From CAYYFX01 sp046330135 (GTDB lineage: Bacteria > ARS69): 64,000 nt of DNA. The position numbers and the translations under genes are program-made. The stretch lies in NCBI GenBank assembly GCA_046330135.1, contig JAXLTI010000004.1:620001-684000 (forward strand), written 5' to 3'. Positions 25,209-33,676 of this stretch are shown here, one piece after another (position 1 is the first letter of the stretch; the number at the start of each line of letters is the position of its first letter). The notes under the pieces were generated by a model that saw nothing but the letters and a program-made list of their open reading frames with translations, was not told where the DNA came from and did no database searches.

Positions 25209-27269
25209 CTACCCTCGCGGCACGACGACGGACACGCGCGTCCCCGGCGCGAGGTTCCGCGCCTCCACGCGCCCGCCGTGCCGCTCCGCGATCGACTTCA
25301 CGATCCACAGGCCCAATCCCACGCCGCTCTCCTCCGGCTCGTCGCCCGGAGCGCGCACGAAGCGCTCGAAGATCGAGCGGTCGCCGCCCTCGGGAAGACC
25401 GGGGCCTTCGTCCTCCACCCACAGCTCCACTTCCTTCTCGCGCACGGCGCCGCCCACGCGCACCGCCGAGCCCGCCGGCGCGAACTTGTTCGCGTTCGCG
25501 AGCAGGTTCACGAGCGCCTGCGTGAGGCGCGTGGCGTCGCCGAGGATCGTCGGCAGAGGATACGGCAAATCGACGGTGAGCTTCTGGTCTCGTTGCTCGA
25601 GGAGGGGTCCCGTGGACTCCACCGCTTCTTCCACCACCTGATCCAGCGCGACGGGCGCCCGCCGCACGGAGTCCTCGCCCGCCTCGATGCGCAGGCTCTC
25701 GAGCAGGTTGTCGATGAGCCGCGTGAGGCGAAGGGATCCGCGCTCGATCGCCTGCAGGAGATTCTGCGCCTCCACGCTCGTGAGGTCGCCCGCGCGCTCG
25801 CGCAGCATCTCGATGGAGGCGAGCTGCGCGCTCAACGGCGTGCGGAACTCGTGCGAGATGTTCGCGACGAGCGTGTCCCGCAGGCGACGGGTCGCCTCGA
25901 GATCGGTCTCGTCGCGCACGAGCTGGAACTGGAGGGGGCCGGCGCCCTCGGCCGCGTCTCCCTCCGCGCTCGGCGGCGCGCTGTTGATCACGACGGTGCG
26001 GAGCCTTCCGCCGGGGAGCGAGAGATGCTCCGCCGCGCGCGCGCCGCCGCGGAAGCGCGCGTGCACGATGGGGCAATCCTCTTCGCACGGGCGCTGGCCG
26101 TGCGGTCCCTGCGGGTTGAGGACGTCGCCGCAGAAGCGACCCACCGCCTCGTGCTCGCTGACGCCGAGGAGCGCCGCCGCCTGCGGGTTCACGTATCGGA
26201 TGCGCCGGTCCACGTCCACGGTGAAGACGCCTTCCGAGATTCCGCTCAGCACCGCTTCCGCATCCGCCTGCCGGCGCTGCAGCTCGGCGGTGAGGCGAAG
26301 CAGGCGAACGCGCATGTCCTCCATCGCGGCGGCCAGCGCCTGGATCTGCAGGAGCCCGGCTCGCGGCACCGGCGAGGAGAAGTCGCCGCGTCCGAAGCGC
26401 GTGGTCGCCGCGATCAGCGGCCGAAGGGGCCGACCCGCGCGGCGCGCCACGAGCAGCGCCACGAGGCCCGCGAGCGCCACGACCACGATCGCCCACGTGC
26501 CGAGCTCGCGGGTGAGCCGCCCCACCGGGGCGGAGGCGGTCTCGCGCGGGAGCATCGCCTGCAGCCCGAGTCCGGTGGCGGCCGCAGCGAAGGGCAACGG
26601 CGTGACCGCGACGTACACCCCGAGCGTGTCGACGAGGTCGGCCACCGTGTGACGCGCCTCCAGCGCGTCGTCGCGCAACGAAGCGAGGTGCGGCGGCGCG
26701 CCCGGCGCGTCGGCCCGGAAGAGCGTGATCGGCAGGCCGACCGCCTCGGAGACGCGGCGCTCGAAAGCCGCGTCCAACCTCTCGGCCACCACGACGTCGC
26801 AGCCGGCGAGGGCGGGGACGCCGGCGCGGGCGAGGAGCAACGGCGCGTCGCCGTCCTGCGGGACGACTCCGGGCGAGTCCCCGGCGCCCGACAAGAGCTT
26901 CTCCCAGGGAAGCGCGGCGCCGCCCGCGGCCACGGGAGCGCCTTGGGCGCGCACGACGCACGCCGTGAGGCGGCTCGTGCCGGCGAAGTGGTCGAGGAAC
27001 TCGCGGAGGGCCGCGGCGTCCCTCGCCTCGAGGAGCCGCGCGAGAGTGGGTCGCTCGGCGAGGAGATTCCCCGTGGCGGCCAGATCCGCTCCGGACTTCG
27101 TCACCGCCTCCGCGGCGCCCGAGGCCCCCAGCGCCACGCGGGCGCGCGCGTCCTCGTCCGCCAGCTTGCGGAGGATCCGCACGGAGCCGAGCCCCACCGC
27201 GATCACGGCGGCCGACACGACGCCCACCACGAGGAGGCCGAGCAACGCGGCGAGACTCAGCCTGCGCAT
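25209..27269 (-). CDS. Membrane sensor histidine kinase with PAS domain
   Basis: 686 residues. TM1 about 6-28, a periplasmic sensor region of about 225 residues, TM2 about 258-276, HAMP about 277-330, then PAS about 335-455. The PAS has a Cys cluster (Cys380, Cys395, Cys399 in RPCEEDCPIVHAR), a pattern seen in PAS sensors that may bind metal or sense redox. HisKA with His473 in ISHEFRTPLS. HATPase with the N box NLLANANKFAP, the G1 box WVEDEGPGLPEGG and GVGLGLWIVKSIAERHGG. It starts 4 bases after the cysW stop and ends 4 bases before the regulator. Context makes sulfate or a related oxyanion, or redox state, a reasonable signal, but this is inference. Confidence 0.92.
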   Translation of the reverse strand: MRRLSLAALLGLLVVGVVSAAVIAVGLGSVRILRKLADEDARARVALGASGAAEAVTKSGADLAATGNLLAERPTLARLLEARDAAALREFLDHFAGTSRLTACVVRAQGAPVAAGGAALPWEKLLSGAGDSPGVVPQDGDAPLLLARAGVPALAGCDVVVAERLDAAFERRVSEAVGLPITLFRADAPGAPPHLASLRDDALEARHTVADLVDTLGVYVAVTPLPFAAAATGLGLQAMLPRETASAPVGRLTRELGTWAIVVVALAGLVALLVARRAGRPLRPLIAATTRFGRGDFSSPVPRAGLLQIQALAAAMEDMRVRLLRLTAELQRRQADAEAVLSGISEGVFTVDVDRRIRYVNPQAAALLGVSEHEAVGRFCGDVLNPQGPHGQRPCEEDCPIVHARFRGGARAAEHLSLPGGRLRTVVINSAPPSAEGDAAEGAGPLQFQLVRDETDLEATRRLRDTLVANISHEFRTPLSAQLASIEMLRERAGDLTSVEAQNLLQAIERGSLRLTRLIDNLLESLRIEAGEDSVRRAPVALDQVVEEAVESTGPLLEQRDQKLTVDLPYPLPTILGDATRLTQALVNLLANANKFAPAGSAVRVGGAVREKEVELWVEDEGPGLPEGGDRSIFERFVRAPGDEPEESGVGLGLWIVKSIAERHGGRVEARNLAPGTRVSVVVPRG

Positions 27270-27273
27270 CGAC

Positions 27274-28125
27274 TCACGCTCCCGGCTCGCGCTTTTCGAC
27301 CATTTCCTTCACGACCAGCGTCGTGAGCGCGAGCATCGCCAGCAGCGACGCCACGGCGAAGGCCGCGGCGAACTGATACTCGTTGTACAGCATCTCGACG
27401 TGAAGGGGCATCGTCGTCGTGCGGCCCCGAATGTGCCCCGACACCACCGACACCGCGCCGAACTCGCCCATCGCCCGCGCGTTGCACAGCACGAGCCCGT
27501 AGAGGAGACCCCAGCGGAGCTTCGGCAGCGTGACGCTCGTGAACATCCGCCACGGGCTCGCCCCCAGCGTGAGGGCGGCCTCCTCCTCGCGCGAGCCCTG
27601 GGCCTGGAGCACCGCGATCAGCTCGCGCGCGATGATCGGCGACGTCACGAAGACCGTGGCGAGCAGGATGCCCGGATACGCGAAGATGATCTTGATGCCG
27701 CGGTCGATCAGCGGCGGTCCGAAGAAGCCGTGCGCGCCGAAGAGGAGCACGAAGAGCATGCCGGAGATCACGGGGGAGACGCTGTAGGGGAGATCGATCA
27801 GCGTGACGAGGAGGCTCCGCCCCGGAAAGCGGAAGCGCGCGATCAGCCACGCCGCGGCCAGGCCGAAGACGAGGTTGAGCGGCACCGCGCAGACGGCGGT
27901 GAGGAGCGTGAGCTTGATCGCGGCCAGCGACGCCGATTCCGTCACCGCCGCGGCGTAGGCGTGCAGCCCTTCCGAGAACGCCTTCGCGAACACCAGCACC
28001 AGCGGCAGGGCGAGGAAGAGCCCGAGGAACGCGAGGGCCGCCCCCGTCAGCAGGCGGCGCACCCAGGGGGGCTCCTCGAGGGTCGTCCGGTCTTCGGTCG
28101 GCTCGGCGCGTCGCGGCTCACGCAT
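27274..28125 (-). CDS. cysW: Sulfate-type ABC transporter permease CysW
   Basis: 283 residues with six membrane helices. LTLLTAVCAVPLNLVFGLAAAWLIARFRFPG, DLPYSVSPVISGMLFVLLFG and the EAA loop EEEAALTLGASPWRMFTSVTLP are strong CysW markers, as is ARAMGEFGAVSVVSGHIRG. It forms the membrane channel with CysT. It overlaps the cysT 3' end by 8 bases and precedes the kinase gene by 4. The HGFFGPPLIDRGIKIIFAYPG loop is also typical of CysW. Confidence 0.93.
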   Translation of the reverse strand: MREPRRAEPTEDRTTLEEPPWVRRLLTGAALAFLGLFLALPLVLVFAKAFSEGLHAYAAAVTESASLAAIKLTLLTAVCAVPLNLVFGLAAAWLIARFRFPGRSLLVTLIDLPYSVSPVISGMLFVLLFGAHGFFGPPLIDRGIKIIFAYPGILLATVFVTSPIIARELIAVLQAQGSREEEAALTLGASPWRMFTSVTLPKLRWGLLYGLVLCNARAMGEFGAVSVVSGHIRGRTTTMPLHVEMLYNEYQFAAAFAVASLLAMLALTTLVVKEMVEKREPGA

Positions 28126-28939
28126 GGGACGATCTCTCTCGCCACATCGAGAGGACGTTCGTCACGAACAGGAGCGCGAACGACGCCACGAGGAACGTGA
28201 GAGCGATCGCCGCGGCGCCCTGGTAGTCGAACTCCTCGAGGCGGATCATGATGAGCAGCGGCGTGATCTCGGACTTCATGGGCAGGTTGCCGGCGATGAA
28301 GATCACGGACCCGTACTCGCCCAGGCCGCGCGCGAACGCCATCGTGAAGCCCGTGACGAGGGCGGGAGCCAGCGGCGGGAAGAGAATCCGCCGGAAGGTG
28401 GAGAAGCGCCCGGCGCCGAGCGTGGCCGCCGCTTCCTCCACCTCGCCGGGAAGGTCGCGCAGGACCGGCTGCACGGTCCGCACCACGAACGGCAGCCCCA
28501 CGAAGACCAGCGCCACGACGACCCCGAGCGGCGTGTACGCCACGTGGATCCCCGCCTTCACGAGGATCCTCCCGATCCAGCCGTTCTCGGCGTAGAGCGT
28601 CGTGAGCGCGATGCCGGCCACGGCGGTGGGGAGCGCGAAGGGCAGGTCCACGAAACCGTCGATGAGGCGCTTGCCCGGAAACGGGTAGCGCTCGAGGACC
28701 CACGCCACCACGAAGCCGGCCACGGCGTTGATCAGCGCCGCCGCGAGCGCCGCCCCCACGCTGAGCCGGTAGGCGGCCAGCGTCCGCGGCGAGAATGCCG
28801 CGTGCAGGTACTGCTCGAGGGACATGCGCGCCACGACCGCGGGCAACGTCGCGAGCGGGATCAACACGAGAAGCCCGAGGTACGTGGACGCCAGCCCGAG
28901 CGAGAGCCCGAAGCCGGGCAGCGTGCGCCGCTCTCTCAC
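28118..28939 (-). CDS. cysT: Sulfate-type ABC transporter permease CysT/CysU
   Basis: 273 residues from a GTG preceded by GGGAG, 17 bases after the binding-protein stop. It opens LPGFGLSLGLASTYLGLLVLIPL. It has DLPFALPTAVAGIALTTLYAENGW, the EAA loop VEEAAATLGAGRFSTFRRILFP and FARGLGEYGSVIFIAGNLPMKSEI, all diagnostic of the CysT/CysU subunit. It pairs with CysW. Six membrane segments are visible. Confidence 0.93.
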   Translation of the reverse strand: MRERRTLPGFGLSLGLASTYLGLLVLIPLATLPAVVARMSLEQYLHAAFSPRTLAAYRLSVGAALAAALINAVAGFVVAWVLERYPFPGKRLIDGFVDLPFALPTAVAGIALTTLYAENGWIGRILVKAGIHVAYTPLGVVVALVFVGLPFVVRTVQPVLRDLPGEVEEAAATLGAGRFSTFRRILFPPLAPALVTGFTMAFARGLGEYGSVIFIAGNLPMKSEITPLLIMIRLEEFDYQGAAAIALTFLVASFALLFVTNVLSMWRERSSHA

Positions 28940-28956
28940 GCGCTCTCCCGGCCCGC

Positions 28957-29970
28957 CTAGCGGGCGCGCGCCTGCATGATCTGGTCGAAGACGCCGCCGT
29001 CGCCGAAGTGGATCTTCTGCGCCGTCGCCCAGCCGCCGAAGTCCTCGTCCACCGTGAGCAGCTCCATCTTCGGGAACTGGTCGGCGAACTTCGTCGCGAT
29101 CTCGGGATCCCGCGGCCGGTAGAAGTGCTTCGCCGCGATCTCCTGCCCCTCGGGCGTGTACAGGAACTGGAGATACGCCGCCGCGAGGTCCGCCGTGCCG
29201 TGCTTCTTCGCGTACTGATCCACCACCGCCACCGGCGGCTCCGCGAGGATGCTGACGGAGGGCGCCACGATCTTGAACTTGCCCTGCTTCATCTGCCGCG
29301 TCGCGAGCAGCGCCTCGTTCTCCCACGCGATGAGCACGTCGCCGATGCCGCGCTCCACGAACGTCACCGTGGAGCCGCGCGCGCCCGTGTCGAGGACGGG
29401 GACGTTGCCGAAGAGCTTCGACATGTACTCGCGCGTCTTGGCGTCGTCGTTCTTGTACTCGCGGAGCGCCCAGCCCCAGGCGGCGAGGTAGTTCCAGCGC
29501 GCGCCGCCGGAGGTCTTCGGGTTCGGCGTGATCACCTTCACGTCCGGCCGGGCGAGGTCGCCCCAGTCGCGGATGTTCTTCGGATTGCCTTCGCGCACCA
29601 GGAACACGATGGTGGACGTGTACGGGGTGCTGCGACTCGGCAGGCGCTTCGCCCAGTCCGCAGGCAGGAGCCCGCGCTGCGCGATCGCGTCGATGTCGTA
29701 AGCGAGCGCCAGCGTGACCACGTCGGCCTCGAGGCCGTCGATGACCGAGCGGGCCTGCTTGCCGGAGCCGCCGTGCGACTGCTCGATCTCCACCACCTTG
29801 CCGGTCTTCGCCAGCCACTGCTTCGCGAAGGCCGCGTTGACGTCCTGATAGAGCTCGCGCGTGGGATCGTAGGAGACGTTGAGAAGCTTCGCGTTGCCGG
29901 CGAATGCGACGGACGACATCACGAGCGTCGCCGCCGTCACCGCGAGAAGGAAGGATCGAAGGCCTGTCAT
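28957..29970 (-). CDS. sbp: Periplasmic sulfate-binding protein
   Basis: 337 residues. Signal peptide about 1-24 (FLLAVTAATLVMSSVAFAG). The mature part begins LLNVSYDPTRELYQDVNAAF and contains QSHGGSGKQARSVIDGLEADVVTLAL, a hallmark of the Sbp/CysP family. VITPNPKTSGGARWNYLAAWGWAL and YRPRDPEIA also match. It captures sulfate (or thiosulfate) for the CysTWA transporter. The start overlaps the CysA stop (ATGA), so it is translated after the ATPase. Confidence 0.94.
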   Translation of the reverse strand: MTGLRSFLLAVTAATLVMSSVAFAGNAKLLNVSYDPTRELYQDVNAAFAKQWLAKTGKVVEIEQSHGGSGKQARSVIDGLEADVVTLALAYDIDAIAQRGLLPADWAKRLPSRSTPYTSTIVFLVREGNPKNIRDWGDLARPDVKVITPNPKTSGGARWNYLAAWGWALREYKNDDAKTREYMSKLFGNVPVLDTGARGSTVTFVERGIGDVLIAWENEALLATRQMKQGKFKIVAPSVSILAEPPVAVVDQYAKKHGTADLAAAYLQFLYTPEGQEIAAKHFYRPRDPEIATKFADQFPKMELLTVDEDFGGWATAQKIHFGDGGVFDQIMQARAR

Positions 29971-31838
29971 GATCCGGGCTCTCCTTTCGTGTGCACGACG
30001 AGAATCGGTAGATCCGAGAGCGTCTCGATGAGGTCGGCGGCGAGACCGTCCAGCACGAGACGGCCGTCTTGCCGCGGCAACGGAGCGCCGAGCACGAGGA
30101 GGTCGTAGGCGCCCTCGCGCGCCTCCGCGAGGATCGTCTCCCGCGCGTTGCCGGTGCGGATCGAGGAGGTGGTGGGGACGCCGAGGAGCGAGAGTGTGCG
30201 CGCGCCGGCCGCCAGGAAGCGCTCGCTCTGCTCGCGGGCGAACGCGTCGCCGTTGCGGAGGACCGTGAGCAGCGTGACGGAGGCGCCGAGGTGGCGGACG
30301 AGGCGGCCGGCGAAGAGGACGTCGGCCTTGCCCGGCTCGCCCACCGCCACGCAGAGCAGCGCCTTGCGCGGGAGCGGCTGCGCCGCGCGCACGAGCAGCA
30401 CGTGGTGGTCGCCCGCCTCGAGCGTCTCCTGCACGGCTTCTACGCCGCCGTTCGCGCCGACGCCGCGGATCACGAGGTCGTAGGGCGCCCGGGCCGCTTC
30501 GTGCCGGATGGCGCGCCTCTCGGGCTCGCTCGCGGAGCGGACCTCGAGGGCGGCGAGGCCCGAGCCGATGCTCTGGCGCGCATCCTGAAGATGCGCCGCC
30601 ACGGCGTCGGCGTCCTTGCCGCAGCCGAGCACGGTGAGGCGCGCGTGGCAGGCGCGCGCCAGCTCGCGCCCCACCGCCACCGCGGGCTTCGCGCCTTCGG
30701 AGGCGTCCGTCACGAGAAGGAGATTGAGCCCGGGGTGCGTGAGGGCGTGCACGCGGCGCACGCCCACCCAGGTGCGGTCGCCGGGCGCCAGCGGGAAGCG
30801 TTGCGCGAGGTGCTGAGAGCGCACGGCCTCGATGCGCATGTAATCCGCGCCGTAGGGCACGGACGGCGCGATCGCGCGGACGCCGGGCAACTTCGGGAGC
30901 CGCAGACGCAGCCGCTCGTAGGAGCCGGAGAACTCGCGCTCCTCCACGGTGGCCTCGCCGAGCAGCGGACGCAGCAGCGCGTCGCGCGACTCCTTCACGG
31001 AGACGTCCTCGGGGCGGAACAGCACCTGCACCCGACGCGACGGCGCGGGCATCGTGGATTGCGTGGTGAGGGGGAAGAGGACCGATCCGAGCTTCACGCC
31101 TTCGGACGTGGCCTCGCCCACCATCAGGTTCGCGTGGCCGAGGAACGTGGCCACGAACTCGGTGCGCGGGCGGAGGTACAGCTCGCGCGGCGGGCCGACC
31201 TCCAGCAGGCGGCCGAAGTTCATCACGGCGATGCGGTCGCCCAGCTCGAAGGCCTCTTCCTGATCGTGCGTGACGAAGAGCGTCGTGACGCGCAGCTCGC
31301 GCTGCACGGCGCGGAGCGTGCCGCGCAGCTCGGTGCGGATGCGCGCGTCGAGGGCGCCGAAGGGCTCGTCGAGGAGGAGCACCTCGGGGCGATGCGCGAG
31401 CGCGCGCGCCAGCGCCACGCGCTGCTGCTGCCCGCCGGAGAGCTGCTGCGGGTAGCGGCGACCGAGTCCCACGAGGCCTACCAGCTCCAGCAGCTCGTCC
31501 CGGCGGCGACGTCGCTCGCTCTCCTTCGACTTGCGGATCTTCAGCGCGAACTCGACGTTCTCCGCCACGGTCATGTGCTGGAAGAGCGCGTACTGCTGGA
31601 AGACGAAGCCCACCCCGCGACGTTGCGGGGGAAGGTCCGTCACGTCGCGATCGTGGAGGCGCACGCGGCCGCCGTCCGGAGACACGAGCCCCGCGATCAG
31701 GCGCAGCACCGTGCTCTTGCCGCTGCCGCTCGGCCCGAGGAGGACGAGGAGCTCCCCGTCGGCGACCTCCAGCGAGACGTCGTTCACCACGAGGTGGCGC
31801 TCGTACGTCTTCACGAGGCGTTCGAGGACGATGGACAA
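29967..31838 (-). CDS. cysA: Sulfate ABC transporter ATPase fused to tandem universal-stress-protein domains
   Basis: 623 residues from the TTG at 31838, chosen for GGAGG 8 bases upstream and because families start at the SIVLERLVKTYER block; a TTG at 31898 would add 20 residues. The ATPase domain (about 1-230) has Walker A GPSGSGKST, the Q loop FVFQQYALF, the signature LSGGQQQR, Walker B LLLDEP and switch His in THDQEEA. A TOBE-like regulatory region spans about 235-360. The last 250 residues, absent from normal CysA (about 350 aa), are two USP-like halves: LLLVTDASEGAKPAVAVGRELAR, LLCVAVGEPGKADVLFAGRLVRHL, YDLLVLGAPLPR and PILVVHTKG. The USP halves may sense ATP or tune transport (inference). 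First gene of the operon. Confidence 0.9.
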   Translation of the reverse strand: MSIVLERLVKTYERHLVVNDVSLEVADGELLVLLGPSGSGKSTVLRLIAGLVSPDGGRVRLHDRDVTDLPPQRRGVGFVFQQYALFQHMTVAENVEFALKIRKSKESERRRRRDELLELVGLVGLGRRYPQQLSGGQQQRVALARALAHRPEVLLLDEPFGALDARIRTELRGTLRAVQRELRVTTLFVTHDQEEAFELGDRIAVMNFGRLLEVGPPRELYLRPRTEFVATFLGHANLMVGEATSEGVKLGSVLFPLTTQSTMPAPSRRVQVLFRPEDVSVKESRDALLRPLLGEATVEEREFSGSYERLRLRLPKLPGVRAIAPSVPYGADYMRIEAVRSQHLAQRFPLAPGDRTWVGVRRVHALTHPGLNLLLVTDASEGAKPAVAVGRELARACHARLTVLGCGKDADAVAAHLQDARQSIGSGLAALEVRSASEPERRAIRHEAARAPYDLVIRGVGANGGVEAVQETLEAGDHHVLLVRAAQPLPRKALLCVAVGEPGKADVLFAGRLVRHLGASVTLLTVLRNGDAFAREQSERFLAAGARTLSLLGVPTTSSIRTGNARETILAEAREGAYDLLVLGAPLPRQDGRLVLDGLAADLIETLSDLPILVVHTKGEPGS

Positions 31839-32038
31839 GGGGCCGACCTCCGCCGGCGTCGGGGTGGGCGGCGGCCGGGTCGAGAGCCGCGTACCCAAGC
31901 TACGGTCCCCCCGGTCACCCCGTCAGTCGACGGGCGGTGACAAAGCGGTCACGGCGCCGAGTCGCAGGGGTCGGGCGCGCGAAGGAAGCGGGCCGCTGCG
32001 AGCCGGCGCAAGACCTCACCTTCGGGGCCGCCAGGCGA

Positions 32039-33676
32039 TCACGTCCCCCGAATGTCGCCGTTCTCCGGGTGGGTCTCCGTGCGCAAGCCCTCGTCCTGAT
32101 GCGGACGCTCGAGCACCGGACCGTAGTCGCCCACCTTCGTGCGCGTCCACCACGCGCCGGTGGCGCGACGCGTGGCCGGGTCCGCGAAGCGGTACTCCCA
32201 GAGCGTGGCCCGTACGAAGCGCGGCGAGTTGCCGTCGAAGGGATCGCGCGCGAGGAGCTTCAGCACCGGCGGCGAGCCCTCGAGCAGGCGCGAGAGAAAC
32301 GAGGCGAACCAGGGGTTCTGCGGCCAGCTCTCGAGCGCGGCGAACCACATCTGCCAGTCCAGGCGCGGCATGTGCGGCTGCATGAACTCCGGCCGGCGCT
32401 TCACGTCGCCCGGCTTCCACTTGAACTCGTAGGGGATCCAGGTCTCTCCGTCGCGCGAGCCCTCGATGATGATCTCGGGCCGACGCGTGGTCATCGTGGC
32501 GAAGAGCCCGTAGGGATTCACCGAGTGGAACGGCTCGATCGTGCCGAGCAGCTCGAGCGCGGGCGCCGGGAGCGCCTCGTAGCCGAGGAAGCGCCCCTGG
32601 ATGTGGAAGAGGGACGCCAGCACGATGAGCGCGGCGAGGGCCCACGCGGGGACGTCGCGGGGATGGATGGGGAGGGCGGGGGGAGCCTGCGGTCCCGCGC
32701 TCGGCGGCGGCGAGGATGAGGGGACGCCGGAGCTCTCGGCCCTCGTCGGCGCCATGAAGGATGCGCCCGCCGGCGTCGTCGTCAGCATGGGTGCTGCGCG
32801 ATCCCCCAACGCGAACCGTCGCAGCCAGAGCCAGTCCCGGTCGTCGAGGACGGCGAGGCAGAGCACGACCGTGAGGAGGTTGAAGAAGCCGTAGTTCCCG
32901 GTGAGGGCGATGCCGAGCTGCAACGCCAGCATGGCGAAGAAGCCGACGACGCGAGCCGGCCGCGGCGCGAGCACGAGGAACGACGCCACCAGCTCGAGCG
33001 CGAACATGATCCCCGCCGTGATGCGGTGCGCCTCCGGCGGGAGCCGGTTCATCCACCAGCCGCTCCACGTGGGCAGGCAGGTCGTCCAGTAGTGGTATTG
33101 CAGCGCGGTGAGATTGCGCCACGTGGGATCGCCGCTCGCGATCTTCACGAGCCCGGACATCCACACGAGTTTGAAGAGAAGGAAGCGCGGGAGCCACACG
33201 GCGGCGGCGGACGGCGCTCGCTCCGGGAGAAGCCCGCTCGCGCGGAGCCGCCACGGCGCCATCACGCAGGCGCAGAGGCCCGCCTCGAGCAGGAGCAGGT
33301 CCCACTGGAAGTCGAGGAAGGGGCTTCCGACCGTGACGAACGAAAGGTAGAGCGCCCAGAGCGCGAGGCAGATGGGCCCTGGGGCGAAGCCGAGCCCGAG
33401 GAGGACGGACAGCAGGACCCCGGTCCCGCACATCTCGCGCAGCACGTGATCGGAGGCGCCGAAGACCCACAGCAAGGTGGGGGCGTGGAAGAACCGCTCG
33501 GCCGGCGAGAGGTTCCCCGCCGCTTGAAGCAGGCGCGCGACCGGCTCGATTCCGCGCAGCCCGAAGAGCCCGTTCACTTGGACCGAGAGCGACGCGAACG
33601 CGGCGAGCCACACGAGCGCCATCCCGCGCAGGAAGATCCATCGCGTGAGGAGATTCCGCTCGCCCGTCTCGGTCAC
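32039..33676 (-). CDS. Lipase maturation factor (LMF1)-family membrane protein
   Basis: 545 residues from a GTG. Many membrane helices lie in residues 15-270. Recognisable family blocks include FLDFQWDLLLLEAGLCACVMAP, WLPRFLLFKLVWMSGLVKIASGDPTWRNLTALQYHYWTTCLPTW and NYGFFNLLTVVLCLAVLDDRDW. The C-terminal soluble half has PFHSVNPYGLFATMTTRRPEIIIEGSRDGETWIPYEFKWKPGD and MPRLDWQMWFAALE. In animals LMF1 helps lipases fold in the ER; the bacterial role is unknown. A Ser/Pro-rich linker of about 40 residues divides the halves. Its start codon abuts the start of the divergent STT3-like gene, leaving almost no shared promoter. Confidence 0.88.
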   Translation of the reverse strand: MTETGERNLLTRWIFLRGMALVWLAAFASLSVQVNGLFGLRGIEPVARLLQAAGNLSPAERFFHAPTLLWVFGASDHVLREMCGTGVLLSVLLGLGFAPGPICLALWALYLSFVTVGSPFLDFQWDLLLLEAGLCACVMAPWRLRASGLLPERAPSAAAVWLPRFLLFKLVWMSGLVKIASGDPTWRNLTALQYHYWTTCLPTWSGWWMNRLPPEAHRITAGIMFALELVASFLVLAPRPARVVGFFAMLALQLGIALTGNYGFFNLLTVVLCLAVLDDRDWLWLRRFALGDRAAPMLTTTPAGASFMAPTRAESSGVPSSSPPPSAGPQAPPALPIHPRDVPAWALAALIVLASLFHIQGRFLGYEALPAPALELLGTIEPFHSVNPYGLFATMTTRRPEIIIEGSRDGETWIPYEFKWKPGDVKRRPEFMQPHMPRLDWQMWFAALESWPQNPWFASFLSRLLEGSPPVLKLLARDPFDGNSPRFVRATLWEYRFADPATRRATGAWWTRTKVGDYGPVLERPHQDEGLRTETHPENGDIRGT

